Below are positions 13,430 to 26,087 of a DNA stretch of 64,000 bases, one piece after another. Each line of letters opens with the position of its first letter. Positions within the stretch are counted from its first letter, which is position 1. Origin of the DNA: Nymphaea colorata. Its lineage: Eukaryota; Streptophyta; Magnoliopsida; Nymphaeales; Nymphaeaceae. The position numbers were made by a program, and so were the translations under genes. The stretch is from the NCBI RefSeq assembly GCF_008831285.2, contig NC_045143.1, positions 22,262,302 through 22,326,301 of the forward strand, written 5' to 3'. The notes under the pieces are model-generated. The model was given only the letters and a program-made list of their open reading frames with translations. It was not told the origin of the DNA and ran no database searches.

Positions 13430-16253
13430 CTAAGACATTTGTTTTGTTATTTTAAAGTTGCAACCTCTTTCTCCAGTAAAGCATTTTGTGCCTCGATGTG
13501 TGACATATGCTTCTGCAATCTCAGCCCTTCTAGATAATTTAGTGGCTTCTTGTTCATAAGCAATCTGACTATGTGTTTGATCAAAAACATTTGTGTAGTT
13601 TGGTTCCATTCCATATTTATGCACACCTCCACCTCACTCATGTCCCATATTGCAAATACATCATTTTGGCTTGCATTGTCATCAGAACCTAGAGGTAGCG
13701 ATAATGTTGCATCTCTATGTTCAGCCTACAAATACGAAAGTAGCATCAATCAACAAGCTTTGAAATCATGTAATGAAAATCTGTATATATTTACGTAAAA
13801 TAAACTAGTACTCACTATCATTTCTGCACTGTCATGATTGGCATGACAATTATCTTTTCACAAATGTGTAAGAGTGAAAACCTCCCTACGAGTGAGCTCT
13901 CTTCCATCTTGGACATCCTTCTAGCGCTATGAAAAAAAAAATATTGACAATTATGTAGTTTCAGTTTTAAAATAAACATTAGCATGCATGGAGGGAAGAA
14001 GATATACCCACTCATCGCAAAATTTGGCCAAGCTTTTTTATCCTAGTGTGTAGAAATTTTAACTTAGCTCAATTTGCCTTGTTCTTTTGTAACTTTAAGT
14101 ACAATTTATAGAACATTAAATGTGTATATTGTTGTATCAACGAATCTACAATTCACAATTGCCTTCCGCTCTAGTGAATTCTGACTTTTTAGACAATCTC
14201 TCCATTGTTCTATATCAACCCTTTCTTCTACCTACTCATCGATTACATGATCTTCATCATTGTCAAATGGATCAAAGTATTTTTTTCTTTAACTCTTACT
14301 TCCATTCTTTTCACATACCATTCAATTTATTCATGACCCATGGCCTCATATGATCTTTTAGGTCAATTTTTGCCTACATTAGGAGTCATATGTTATGTTA
14401 TCTGACAATTATATATGTAAATAATAATCAATAAATGAATACCTTTACTTGAAGCCAAATATTGTCTTTGTATGTTGTAGGAATCTGTGGCCAACTATCA
14501 TAATTGATTGGAGCTAGTTACCATTACAGACCAATATGCTTAAGAAGTTAGACAACATCAATGTGTTATTTTTAATTGGCTGACAAAATTCATTGCATTC
14601 TACTGTAATATACTTTCCATTTTTTAATTCAGCTGCCTTTAGGCATCTGCTTTTGTCTTCATCCTTTATACTTTTTCTGACCTGCAGCTATCACAAATGC
14701 GTTAAAATCCTTATTATTATTCGAAGAAAAAATAGTTAATCAAAATGACTAAGACCTACCATCAATAGTATTAGAAGCTTCAGTGCTTCCATCCTTTGGA
14801 GAAGTTGTCAGTGCATTGTGTTTAACATGTCTCATAATGATGAAAACGTATCATATATGAGCATGTATAGAAATAGCGAAGACACATATCATAATCAAAT
14901 ATTTAAGAATAAGCAAGAAATTGTGGAAACTAAATGAAATGCATTTACATTAACAATCTATCATATAAACCAAAAGATATGAGTTCTAGCTGTTCTTATT
15001 AGAAAATAAATGTTTTTATTACATAAGACAAAGTCATATAGACAAAAAAAATATCATAATAAGGGGTTTAAATCTGCAACAAAGCTTTAATGTTCTCGCT
15101 AAGCTCTTCTATTTGAATATGTTAACTTTCTTCATATGCTTTTATCCATTTTCTTGTTGATAGACAATCATCTTCAAAATCTTGCATTATTTGTAATAAT
15201 TCATCATTTGGTTCATTAATTTTAGGGACAATGTTTGATAGTACTTCATATTGTTCTTCAGTAACATCTAGTAATAGTATATCATCTTGTTCTTTAGTGT
15301 CAGCTATGATCTTTGATAAAAGTATATCATATTGGTCTTTCGTATGGGGAACAATAGCTGGTAATGCTGCATCTACAACATATTAATTTGAATCTTCTTT
15401 TTTTTTTTTCCAGTTAGCATGAAATCTAATATGGTGAACAGAAAACATGAGTTTTAGGAATGAGAAAAAATAAAAAATAGTGAAGTATTATGAATTGTAT
15501 TATTCATTCAACTATTTGAAAATAATGACTTTCCAATTAAAGCTCAACATTCCAAAGTATACTATTCCAAATACCATTCATCTTCATCTACTTTGTTTTC
15601 ATTATTATGTTTCTCATGTATGTTGATGTCATCCTCATTCATGTCCATCCTGACCCAATCATGTTTAGAGCTATCTATTGACACACCTGGAGTTATACTT
15701 AGATCGTGTCCATCATTTGGTTGACAATAATATGACATATTATATAAGTCTCTAGGTATCATATCTAAAACAATATTCTAGTCATAGTTGATTGGATTGG
15801 AAACGTAGCAAACTTGGATCACTAAATGAGCTAATATAAATGGTTCATCTTTTGTACATGTGTACTTAGAATTCACCATTGTGGATCCAAATTCATCATT
15901 CTTAGTGCCACGACTGAGCAGTTCGAGTACATCAAACCACTTGCATTTGAATAGAACAAACTTAATGTGTTCAAAATACTCTATGTCAATAATATCTTCA
16001 AGAATGTCATAATATAACACTTCTATTAACGAGAATTTGCATCTCTTCTATTCAAATAATGATACAACCATGAATGAACAACTCCATTATTTTGTAGTTT
16101 TCTCTTCATTGCTCTCTCTTGTGTTGAATCTAAATCCATTGACAGGGAATTCCTTGTACCTTTTTGCCATTGCCAATGGTCCTTGAGACAGCCACCTAAT
16201 TGTTTCTGATACATCTCTTCCATTTTATCATTCATTATAAATATAAAAAACAT
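13430..16253 (-). pseudogene. CACTA (En/Spm) transposon coding remnant: DUF4216 and Transposase_24
   Basis: Read on the minus strand, 16250-15560 encodes a DUF4216-type domain: GILEDII-like YDILEDIIDIEYF, LFKCKWFDV, KNDEFGSTMVN, DEPFILA, then PRDLYNM and an acidic tail. DUF4216 is typical of plant CACTA transposon proteins. Around 15380-15121 an open, acidic segment (TEEQYEVLS, NEPNDELLQ) follows a possible splice acceptor. From about 14700 to 13430 the order fits the plant Transposase_24 family: APINYDSWPQIPTTYKDNIWLQVK-like block near 14510-14440, then FTLTHL near 13870 and a C-terminal coiled segment (EAQNALLEKEVATL). Frame changes and stops show decay, though some breaks may be introns. 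The main DDE transposase (TNP2) and both termini are not seen. Confidence 0.78.
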
Positions 16254-16654
16254 GATAGTTGTTATTACCCTTTCGAAACATAAAAGAATGTAATTGATTT
16301 TATAAGTTAAATGTTTTTATTTTGTGAATTTATATGCACCATTAATTATTGTATGATGTTGAAATTTGAAGAACAAATATCCAGCTTCATGTGGATCTTT
16401 ATTAGTAAAAATAAGTTAGGGTATAATTGTTATTCCTTCATAAAAAATAATTTTACATGTATGATCACTTTGTGAACTTAAAATCAAGTTTTTGTAATGT
16501 TGCATAATCAGTTCATGTAGTACATATATATTTACTTGGTGCACATACTCTTTTAACTATATATATAACAGAAATAACTAAGGCAACTACCTTCATTTCT
16601 CTATTTATTAACGTATGTAGTGCTGACTCATAAAAATTAAAAAAATGAAGTGAG

Positions 16655-16656
<2 letters not shown>

Positions 16657-16710
<54 letters not shown>
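16657..16710. repeat. (CT)27 microsatellite
   Basis: A perfect 54-bp CT run followed at once by a short TATATATA. It sits at the left edge of the diverged tandem pair 16711-17395. Confidence 0.97.
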
Positions 16711-16713
<3 letters not shown>

Positions 16714-16812
16714 ATATAGAGGATGTGGATTTGTCCAGCAATTCGGATGCTCGAGCCTCTCAATACATGCCCAATGCAAGACCAGAGTGTCTAGACAGCA
16801 GAAGGATTTCAA

Positions 16813-16852
<40 letters not shown>

Positions 16853-17047
16853 AGAATTTAAAATCAGCCAGCTACTGAACGCTATGAAATGACAATTTTT
16901 TTAACAACTATTGCTAAAGAAGCACCATACCATGGGAGTATTAGCAATGGTATATTGTGTGGCAATGGTTTCAAGATGGTTTATGATGTTTTTAGTGATG
17001 GTCTTTTAAATATTTAACTATCTGGCAGTCATCTTGATTTTAATTTT

Positions 17048-17081
<34 letters not shown>

Positions 17082-17200
17082 TAAGTTGTGAATTTCTCTG
17101 GCCGTCCGAATGCTCCATCCTCTTGCACATGCAGCCCAGTAAATTGCATTGATTTGCATGTACGAGGGGTGAATTGTCGGAGGATTTCAGCTTATATGTA

Positions 17201-17237
<37 letters not shown>

Positions 17238-17395
17238 TGTTGAAATCAGTCAACTGTCAAATGTTGTCGAATGGCTAAACATTTAATTCCACTAATAAAG
17301 ACACCATAAACTATGGCAATACCCTAAATTGTTACTAATGTTTATGTAGTTGTAAGTGTTTTTAATGTTGCTTTTAAAAAAGTTTGATAGCTAGC
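16711..17395. repeat. Diverged tandem pair of about 350-bp units with internal (TA)n
   Basis: Unit 1 (about 16711-17030) and unit 2 (about 17079-17395) have the same order: a (TA)n edge, a block with gaatgctc/ggatgctcgag and aggatttca, an internal (TA)n/(TG)n tract, then a block with aaatcag-cag/tca and tgtttttagtgatgg or tgtttttaatgttgc. Internal tracts lie at 16818-16847, 17051-17078 and 17197-17237. A related single copy is at 62757-62940. Confidence 0.45.
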
Positions 17396-17397
17396 TG

Positions 17398-17413
17398 ATA
17401 TATATATATATAT
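17398..17413. repeat. Short (TA)n microsatellite
   Basis: A TA run of about 16 bp at the right edge of the tandem pair. Confidence 0.85.
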
Positions 17414-19699
17414 TATTTCTTTCCCTCTATATATAACAATTCCTATTTTATTTTTTTCCTTCTTTACAGTTCAAAGAGAGAGTTGTTCTGCTATTATGTG
17501 GAGTATATACAACTTTATACTGTAGGTGACCTAACCTTGGAGAGGCTATGCATAAGAAAAGAAGTGCACCTGTTGATATACGTATACCTACAGTATACTC
17601 CTGACATTTTATTTATGCTTTGTTGTCTTACCACTAGGGTTCAAGCATGAAAAAAAGGTCTACTGAATCTTTTCTAGGTCCAAATAAATAAATAAATGTG
17701 TACATAATGTTTGTGGCAGCTAAGCAACAGCCAAGCCTAAACTTTTATTTCTTAGGAAAATAAATTAACTAAGCTAAGGATTTCTTGAGCTGTCTATTCA
17801 GTTCATGATTCAAGACAGATTTTGCTTACTAGCCTACAATAAGATGAACCTATTTACAAGCATGATCCTGATAAAGTGTCATGTGATTATTGGCATAGAC
17901 TGACCACCTTTCAACACAGATCTCATGCTCAATTCAGCTTATAGACATTCTAAAAATTCAAAACTTATATTGAGATTAGGGAAGGGGCCAAACTTATTTG
18001 GATAGGAGCAATTGTAGAGAAGCACCGATATTGAGATCAAAGCAAGAGGTACATGAGAAGTAAAAGGGATACTAGACAGGGAAAAGGAAAGTAGATATAA
18101 TAGTCATAACTATCAGTTAAATAGACATGAGTAGTTGTTGTCATACATGAAAAGATAGGGCCTCTTGCTTTTCAAGATGAGCAGGTTCTTGTTATAAGGT
18201 CACACATGCGCATGCATGTTTCTGTGTATGTGGGTGTGTGTGAGCATAAGAGTTACCAATTGATCATATTCTCAATGTTGGATATGTGAAGATCCTAGAT
18301 AAACTAGTTAAATAATAAAAATAGTAGGTTCTATAATTATATCTACTTTAATGAGATTGTGTTGCTATATATGCAATTCCAATGTCCCTTAATGAGCCAT
18401 TTATTGGTTCATGTTGACAAATTCTAGGTCTCTCCACTCAATTCAAACCAACCTTCTACATGTCCTCACTACCACTGGTTGTCAAACTACTATGGGTAGT
18501 CCAATGTTAGCTCCAGAAACTCCCCCAGTTCTAATTCCTGTTGAAGCCAATGGCATTTCTTCTCCTAAATAGGATTGTGCGCATTGCATTACTCTTGACT
18601 ATCAAATGAGCATTGGGCTGCACTATGCTCTAGCATTAACTACCAACTTGGCTTACCAGTTCTTGTAGTCATTTACGTATTTTCAAGAATGATCTCAGCT
18701 GGTATTTTCTTCTTAGAGCAATCCCTTAGTTGTTCATCAAACTTTGCATGTGCATCCTTCATTACTATCTCATGATAATGAGAAATAGCTCAACTCAACC
18801 TCCTACCAATCACTATATATGATTGCATTATTGTTGCACCACATAGTAACACCCTTTTAATTATTAATTCTCTCATACATGTCATTATTACTTGTTCCTT
18901 GTTGGGCAGTATACCACTTCATGCTATATGTTTTGCATTTATCTTGCCCCTCAATTTTCTGTCCCCATTCATTCCCTCTTTTCTCATAACTCTTTCTGCC
19001 CTCCTTGTTCTCTAATTGTTTCTCATCATTGTCCTCACTTGTCTCATCTTTTTTCGCTTGAGTTATTTGTGTTCCAAGACTTTTGTCTTGTCCTTCTTTT
19101 CACCATTGTTTGCCATTACCAATCTCTCCATCCCTCCTAGTTATTTGGTTGTCTTGTCATCCATGTGTCTATTTTGACAGCCTTCATAATCTTGCACTTC
19201 ATCCCCAACCACCCAAAATTTTAACAAACTTTCTATCCGACCAATCCTCATTTCAGCCTGGGCATTTGATGATCTCATTTCCAACATGTACCATTCAATC
19301 TCATTTCTCCCCTTTTTGGAGTCATTTTCCATGTGTGTACAATCTACTGAATTTGACTTTGTCCACACTCTTGTCTATATTTTCTTCACAAAATGTATAA
19401 TGTCTAGAATTTAATAAATATACATTTCTTTCTCTTTAGTCCTAATTTTTCATTATGGTTAATCATTGTAAACTCTTAGTGTCTTAATGGCATAGTTCAA
19501 GTCATGTACTTATCTACATCTCACATGGAGTAGATAAGACAAATCTGATCATTATATGATAAAACATTATATAGCAGTTAGCAAACAATCACCCCAATAG
19601 GAAATAGGTAATTTGTAAGCACCATCATATGCCTAACCATCTTTGTCAGTGTTGTATTTTTTCTTTTTGACTCTATTTTATTTTACAAATCATTGGAGT

Positions 19700-20240
19700 A
19701 GTCAATTTTCTATATATGTCCTTTTCATTGCTTAATTCTTTTTACAATTCAAATATGTTCTTCCTCTATGCATTCTATGAGCTTTATTCCTATAATCAAT
19801 ATAATTGTCAACCATAGTCATGAAGCATAAGAGCTTTGAATTTATAAAAGACTAGATATATACCATAAGCTGGTCAACTTGAGAAGTTATGGAACAGAAT
19901 ATGCCACATCTAATCTCTACACACATAAGACCACATATATGAGAATGAAGTAGTTGCATTGGCATTGCAACTTTAATTGCTTTGCTAAATGGTTTGCTTT
20001 TAACTTTTTTAGCCAACCAATCCTCACATACTTGCACTTTGATACTCACAAGAGACCTTGATAATATCTCTTTAGTAAGTTTGTGCATTGTCTTTTGCAT
20101 ACCCTGAACAAGCAGGCCATGTAGACACATCCATATTCACATTTAAATTAAAATATTCGTCATTCATATTGTAGGGATTTATATTATCAACAACCCATTT
20201 TTATATATAATCATTTTTTGATATAGTGTCAACACAAATG
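19700..20240 (-). pseudogene. Ty1/copia fragment: integrase zinc/N-terminal region
   Basis: On the minus strand around 20130-19855 a peptide carries HGLLVQGMQ, VCEDWLAKK, then PFSKAIKVAMPMQLLHSHICGLM. This is the order of the GAG-pre-integrase segment and integrase start of plant copia elements (usual form HSDICGPM). The zinc-binding C/H pattern is incomplete and stops occur on both sides. Its wording differs from the neighbouring copia remnant at 20580-22973, so it is a separate element. Residual similarity may continue to about 19700. Confidence 0.65.
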
Positions 20241-20579
20241 CCCATGAAAATAAGTTTGCATCCACATAGTCAATGTAGAACTAGAAAAAAAGTTTCATCA
20301 AATATCTGAAGCATGAAGAATATCATGCAAAAACAAGCATTCTCCACCTCATAAACCTAGTCTGTTGTTTCAATTCCATGAACCTTTATTCAGCTATTGA
20401 TCAAAGAACAAACCATGAACCATTGGGTCTACAAGAGTTTTTAATATTCGAAATATGCATTTCAAGCATATAGCATGTAATCCATTGCTCAAAACCTAGC
20501 AATCAAAAGGACAATATTTGCAATTAGAGTATACACCTCATAACAACTTATGTTATTGAGGTGGGCACCATCTTTGATG
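20241..20579. other. Junction between two copia remnants
   Basis: Sequence between two copia fragments on the same strand; it contains stops in all frames and nothing recognisable. The junction itself is not marked by a visible LTR. Confidence 0.3.
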
Positions 20580-22973
20580 TGTTCTAATTTGGGTGAAGAG
20601 GGACAAGTGTCCAAGTCTCATTTCTAATGAGAGTGTCCATTTCTTTCGTCATGGTCAGCATCCATTTGGGGTGTCGTTGGGCTTCTTTGTAAGTATTGGT
20701 CACCATTTGGTAATGTCTAGTGGGAGGTCTAATTGTTTCATGAGATATAACAGTTTCATGTGGTGCAACATTTGGCTCTTGGCCATGTGGTAGATTGGTT
20801 TCTATAAAAGGGCAAGTGGAGGCCAGAAACTAAATACATAAGCACTAAGGATGACATGTAGTGTTTTCAATGGGGTTAAGTAAGGAAATAATGTTGCTTG
20901 GTGAGGTTTGGGTAGTTTCAATAGGTTGATTTGTAGCTTGAGTGGTGATTATAACCCTATTGTATAGCAATCTATTTTGCTTACATACTTGTGTATGAGG
21001 CTTAGTGGAATAGATCACCATTGTTTTGATAGGGCAAAAGCTAAGGTTATTTAAAAATCACATATTGAAATAAACTCTTTACCAATCACCCATTCAAAGA
21101 CACAAATCATTTGTGATAACTCTCATATCCAATAACTAGACAAGGTTTAGGATGAAATTCAAGCTTGGATGTGTTATACGACACTAAGTATTGGTAAAAA
21201 ATGCGACAAAAAACTTTCAGATTGAATAATCATACTATGATTTAATAGAAGCTCATAGGGGAGCTTGTTTTCCAAGTTGGTTGATGGCAATCAATTAATG
21301 AGAAAAGTAACGATTATGAAAGCATTAACCCAAAATGTTTTTCCTTAATTGTCATGAAACATCAAGCTAAGAGCACTCTCTACCACTTGACAGGGTTTTT
21401 TTTCAACAATGCCATTTTGTTGGGAGTACTGAGAGGACAAGAGATCCATCTTCGAACTCCTTCCTCATTGAGAAAATTTGAAAACTCATAACTCTCAAAC
21501 TTACACCACTGTCACTATGAAAAACTTTAAAGTCAAATTGGCTTTCAACAATACTAAACAAATTTTAAAGCACTTAAAGGTGTCAGACTTCTTGTAGAGT
21601 GTAGAGTAATAGTCAACAAGCAATAAATAAAATTTGAAACCATTGCATGACAAGCAAGGTGCTGGTCTCCATAAATCAGCATGAATCACTTTCAACGGAT
21701 GAGATGCCCTAATTTCAAAAAAATCAAATGGAAATCTATGCTTTTTAGCCAAAACATAACTAGAGCAATGAAAAGCATCATCACAAGTCTCCTGACGATA
21801 GTCCAAAAGAACATTTTTAAACACAAAATCAAGAACACTAGATCCAAGATGAACAAGTCTATACAGCTAGTTTATTGCAACATGTTTCAGCCATATAAGT
21901 TGAATCATAACTAATATCTATCCTCCTACCATGATCTGACTAGCTATATAGACCTCCCATAACCAGCCCTTGATGAAAAATCTTCCTGCCTTGCAAATCG
22001 TTAACTACAAATCCATGAGAAGTAAACTCAAAATTACAATGATTGTCAGCAGCAAATTTTGAAACCAAAATCAGATTCTTTGAGATTTTTGGAACATGCA
22101 ACACATTCTTCAAGAGAAAAATACATTGAGGTGAAGCGATAGTCACATTACTAGATCCAACAATAGATAGTCCGATTCTATTGGCGACCATGACTAAGTT
22201 TGACATTTAGCTTCTTCTAGCCTAACATAGAGAGAGAGAGAAATTGGACTTAACTTGGTAGGTTACACCATTGTCTGGTTACCACGAGTCAACTTTGTCC
22301 CTTACCAAAACAGCAAACACTTTCATATATCATAGCAAGTCTTAGCCATGTGATTCTTTCGGCCATAAAACTAACAAGCAACATCATTGACGCTGCTAGA
22401 TGAGTTATTATTATTATTATTAGATCCATTGGATCTTTAACAACATCATTTGTCATTGCTACAGCCTCAGTCTCAATTGTTATAGCTGTTTCATCTACCT
22501 CTTTGAGAAAAGAATGTAGTGAGTGTCTTTTCAGAAGTTTGAGAGACCTTCGGATAAAGAGTAACAAATCGCTTTGCATGATTTAGGAGCATATCATATT
22601 GTTCTTAAATGATGCTAGTTCTTTCAAAATTGTGTAATGAATCCTCCATATTCAAATGATAAACCATTTAATGTGTGGTGAACAAGATCATCATACAACA
22701 CAATCTCATTAATAGAACTCAAAGAATATACATTAAACTTAACTTCAAAGGTAATCAAGCTAACTCTAACTGAAATCTCCACAAAAGATAGTTTTTCGTC
22801 TAACTTGACTGAAACTAAGCTAGAAAATGCATTCCATTGGATGGCTGAATTCGGGACAAGAGCATTGGATGTACTTGAAGATGAGGAAGTCATGAATGCG
22901 AGGGACGAAGCAAAAGCAAAGAAGGGAAATCAAACAAGAATGGTGACAAACGCTCTTAGCAGCTCTGTTACCA
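20580..22973 (-). mobile_element. 5' part of a decayed Ty1/copia element
   Basis: On the minus strand the element begins with a primer-binding site at 22973-22962 (one mismatch to TGGTATCAGAGC). The gag start is at 22893 (MTSSSSSTSN, later VSVKLDE). A zinc knuckle with its second Cys replaced by Tyr (CQFYGRKNHMAKTCY) lies near 22340. The segment before the integrase has VLHVPKISKNLI (about 22100). The integrase has HADLWRPAP and YLLLVD (about 21690-21610) and QYSQQNG (about 21420). The reverse-transcriptase N-terminus has MDTLIRNETWTLVP near 20620. The protease active-site region is not recognisable. Stops and frameshifts are frequent. The rest of reverse transcriptase, RNase H and the 3' LTR are missing. 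Confidence 0.8.
22962..22973 (-). other. Initiator-tRNA primer-binding site of the copia remnant
   Basis: The minus strand reads TGGTAACAGAGC, one base from the standard plant copia site TGGTATCAGAGC. It lies about 70 nt before the gag start, so the 5' LTR should occupy the sequence to the right of 22975, though its outer edge is not recognisable. Confidence 0.7.
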
Positions 22974-25934
22974 TGAAATGAGAACACAAGAGAGAGAGAG
23001 AAAGAGAACTCTATTTACTTGGTTTGGCCAATATTGTGCCTACATGTACGAGTTATTTCTTTCAACTGACTTTCTCATTTGATGAGTGAATTCCCATATC
23101 ATGAGGATCATATGATCCTTGGTTCTTGGAGTTACAAAATCCTTGCTTAGAAAACAATATCATTAGTGTAATGACAAGGATAACACATGGCTCGATTCTC
23201 TTTGAAATCCTTATGTCATCCATAAATGTTGCCTTTATTATTAGCTTTCATGCTGGTCTCTTGAATCACATGATTAGATTTTACCTCATTAACATATGCA
23301 TCATAGGATGTTGTCAAACCAACAATTTGTTAGTGAATCAAGTTTTAGATTGGAAAGATTATCCAACTGAGGAGTTATTGTTCTTGCCTAATCCAGATAA
23401 TCTAGATTAATATTTTTTTGTAGACTCATCATATTGTCATAGGTTGAACGCTTGAAGCTTCAATCTATTGATAAACCTGTTCTTTGAATTTAACATTCAA
23501 AAAGTATTTTGAATTTGGAGAAGTAGAAAAGAACTATATGACTAAACTATTGTGGTGCCAATGACAACTAAGACTCCATTAGAAACCAAACACTAGAAAG
23601 CATAGTATTGTAGTGTTGTTAGCAGGAAATACACTTGAGTGGTAATAGCATATGTTGAACTTTAAAAAGATTTTGAGCAAAATGGAAACATTGTAATCTA
23701 TGATCAGATGCTGACATCGAAGAAAAGGTGGCAAAAACAAATTCAAACAGATGCAACATGCTTCTTATTGACATTATCACTAAGAATATACTAGAATACA
23801 GCAATAGATGTTGAATGTCAATTCTAAACAAAGTGGAATCATTGTTACCAATGATCATGTACTTATGCCAAAGGAATGAAGGCAAGAAACTTTAGAAAAT
23901 AAATACAAGTTCCTATTTTGATTGAATAAGATAAAATAGACAACTTTGCACTTAAATGCTTTCTTTTACAACATGCTTAAATAGCTAAACTCTGAAGGGG
24001 CTCCAATACCATGAGCGATCAGTGAAAACACAAGCAAATGATAATGGCAAATAGCATGGTTCACTTGGCTATTTCTTTGCCTCCATGAACATTGTTCAAC
24101 AATTGATAGAGGTTCCAATTGACATGTAGGAGTTAACAAATCTATTATTTCTTTCTATATGCATTCCATGATGTGCTCTTTTGACTTAGAAATAGTTGCA
24201 TCAAAATTTGATTTCATGATATTTTTATAGATATGGTTGTGAGTTTGATGTTATCACTAACTGTTGCCACATTGACAATGCTGCATTTGGTGAATGCTGG
24301 TCCACATATTGTCCTCGTATATATTTGACTGTCTCTAAATTAAGTGAACCATATTGTGCTTTAACAAGAAATGTTTTAGGGGTTGGAGAAATGTGCCATA
24401 GATTTGCATTTTGTCAAGTGTGGAATGGAGGGCCTTATGTGTTTGCAGCATTGCTTACTCCATGTAGGGAGACCACCTTAAAACTCTTTTCCCTTCTATT
24501 TTAGAATGAAAACCCCCTTGTGGCGCAAAATGGAAAAAGGTTTTTTTGAAAATAACCAACCACCCATCACTTTCAAAAATAACCAAAACATATCACATAT
24601 ATGTCGAACATATGTGCTTTTTGGGCGGGCAGGAAGAGTATTTCATCCCACAACCCAAGTGAGAGTCCAAGCTCCCACCTAACCTCTCATCCCCCTAGGG
24701 TACATGGCTGGCTTTTGGTGCCTCGTGCCACTTCTACAATGCTTCAACTTGCATGTCAGTAGCCCCTCTTTTGCATAGATAATTGATGACTTGGGGATTT
24801 GGAATAGGAACTTGCAGCCCACCAGCCCCCACTCCAAATGCTGTGCCATCTTCCTTGGGGATTAGCATGTGTGCTTTGTGTTTGGCCCTAAACATGCAAC
24901 ATGTTCTCTCTTATGAGATGGTTTACTTAATATGTTATTTTGTAAACAGGTGAAATAAAATATCTTATTATACAGTTTTGATAATAAATATAGTGTTGTT
25001 TCAAGAGAACAACCTATATTTATGTTTGTTGAGTGATTTCCACTGCAAGGTTATGTGAGTATGCATATTGTTTTATATTATGTTGTGCATTGTTTGGTTA
25101 TATGAATATAATAAACATAAATCTTGAATAGTTGAGATAATCAAAATAAATTTTGATAGGTTTAGACAACAATCTAGCGAATTTGCATTTTGTAATGTAA
25201 AGATAGAAACTATTGTAATGATCAAATTTTGACAGAATAGGAAAATAACATATGATGATGGATTCCAAAACGTGAAACATTTTAGGAAAATTAGTATAAG
25301 GCTATCTAGGTCAAAGTGAACGAGTCATATCCAATGTCATCTTTGTCCAAACTTATTTCTACTTCAATCTTCATGACTATATTGGTTGGGGTAAATTCAT
25401 ATGCACATTTTGTTCTAATAGAAACAGCCTTTGTCCATGAGCATGCCAATTGGAGCATATATAGAAAGGAAGATTATATGCATGATCCCTTGCTTGTGCC
25501 TCTCAGTACATTAACTCCACTGGGAATCCAAAACCCATTGGGGGATTAGATGGTGAATTAATGTTATAGCATATGAGTTGTCTGTGTAAGAAAAATAAAA
25601 GGATCAATAGGGTCAAAGGATGATAGGAAGAAAGTATTACATCGTGACAATAAGAAATAGAAATAGAAATAGAAATGTGGAGATGAATTCTAAATTACTG
25701 ATATTGTATGAATCGCTCGGGCATTTTATCAAACATGTTGAGTGCATGGCCCAAGCTGCATGTTACTGCCACTGTAATGGGTGTGCATGACTTAGTGGTA
25801 AATACAAAAAGAAAAGGACACCTCTAAGACACAAGAAAGAGAGATAGAGATGAGTGTGCATGTTTTTGTTGTAAATGCAAAAAGAAAACAAATATCTATA
25901 CGAGAGAGAGAGAGAGAAATACACACAATGGAAA
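22974..25934. other. Intergenic sequence; left part probably LTR
   Basis: 22975 onward should contain the 5' LTR of the minus-strand copia remnant, beginning with a GA-rich stretch at 22985-23008. The remainder shows no supported gene. 24480-24860 is locally richer in C and contains no recognisable domain. Confidence 0.35.
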
Positions 25935-26087
25935 CACTACAACAACGTAATATTTGCAACAGACTTTATGGGTGTCTGCCGTTGCGAGATTCCACATTCA
26001 CTAATTAAAATTTAGGAATGACGTGAAATACTTGGGCATGCGTGGGAGGTTGGTAGAAAGAGAGAAAGCAGAGACGGTAGATGAAGG
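25935..26087. mobile_element. CACTA-like left terminus
   Basis: CACTACAACAA starts at 25935 and is followed by cgtaatatttgcaacag, similar to CACTA subterminal words at 700-1079. The copia LTR begins about 150 bp later, so the copia may have inserted into a small CACTA derivative. No matching right end is found after 32897. Confidence 0.35.

Larger units (their letters stand above)
16254..19700. other. Microsatellite-rich and AT-rich intergenic sequence
   Basis: No gene is supported. 16657-17413 contains several (CT)n, (TA)n and (TG)n tracts inside a diverged tandem pair. 17414-19700 is T-rich sequence with short open frames on both strands that match nothing recognisable. Confidence 0.35.

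Noticed and set aside
16513-17253. Open frames with long Ser-Leu, Arg-Glu or Tyr-Ile runs
   Set aside because: These are translations of (CT)n and (TA)n microsatellites.
23126-23410. Frame ending with a VLDWKDYPTEE word that recalls a Ty3/gypsy chromodomain
   Set aside because: Only a short tail is similar and no other gypsy domain is found nearby.
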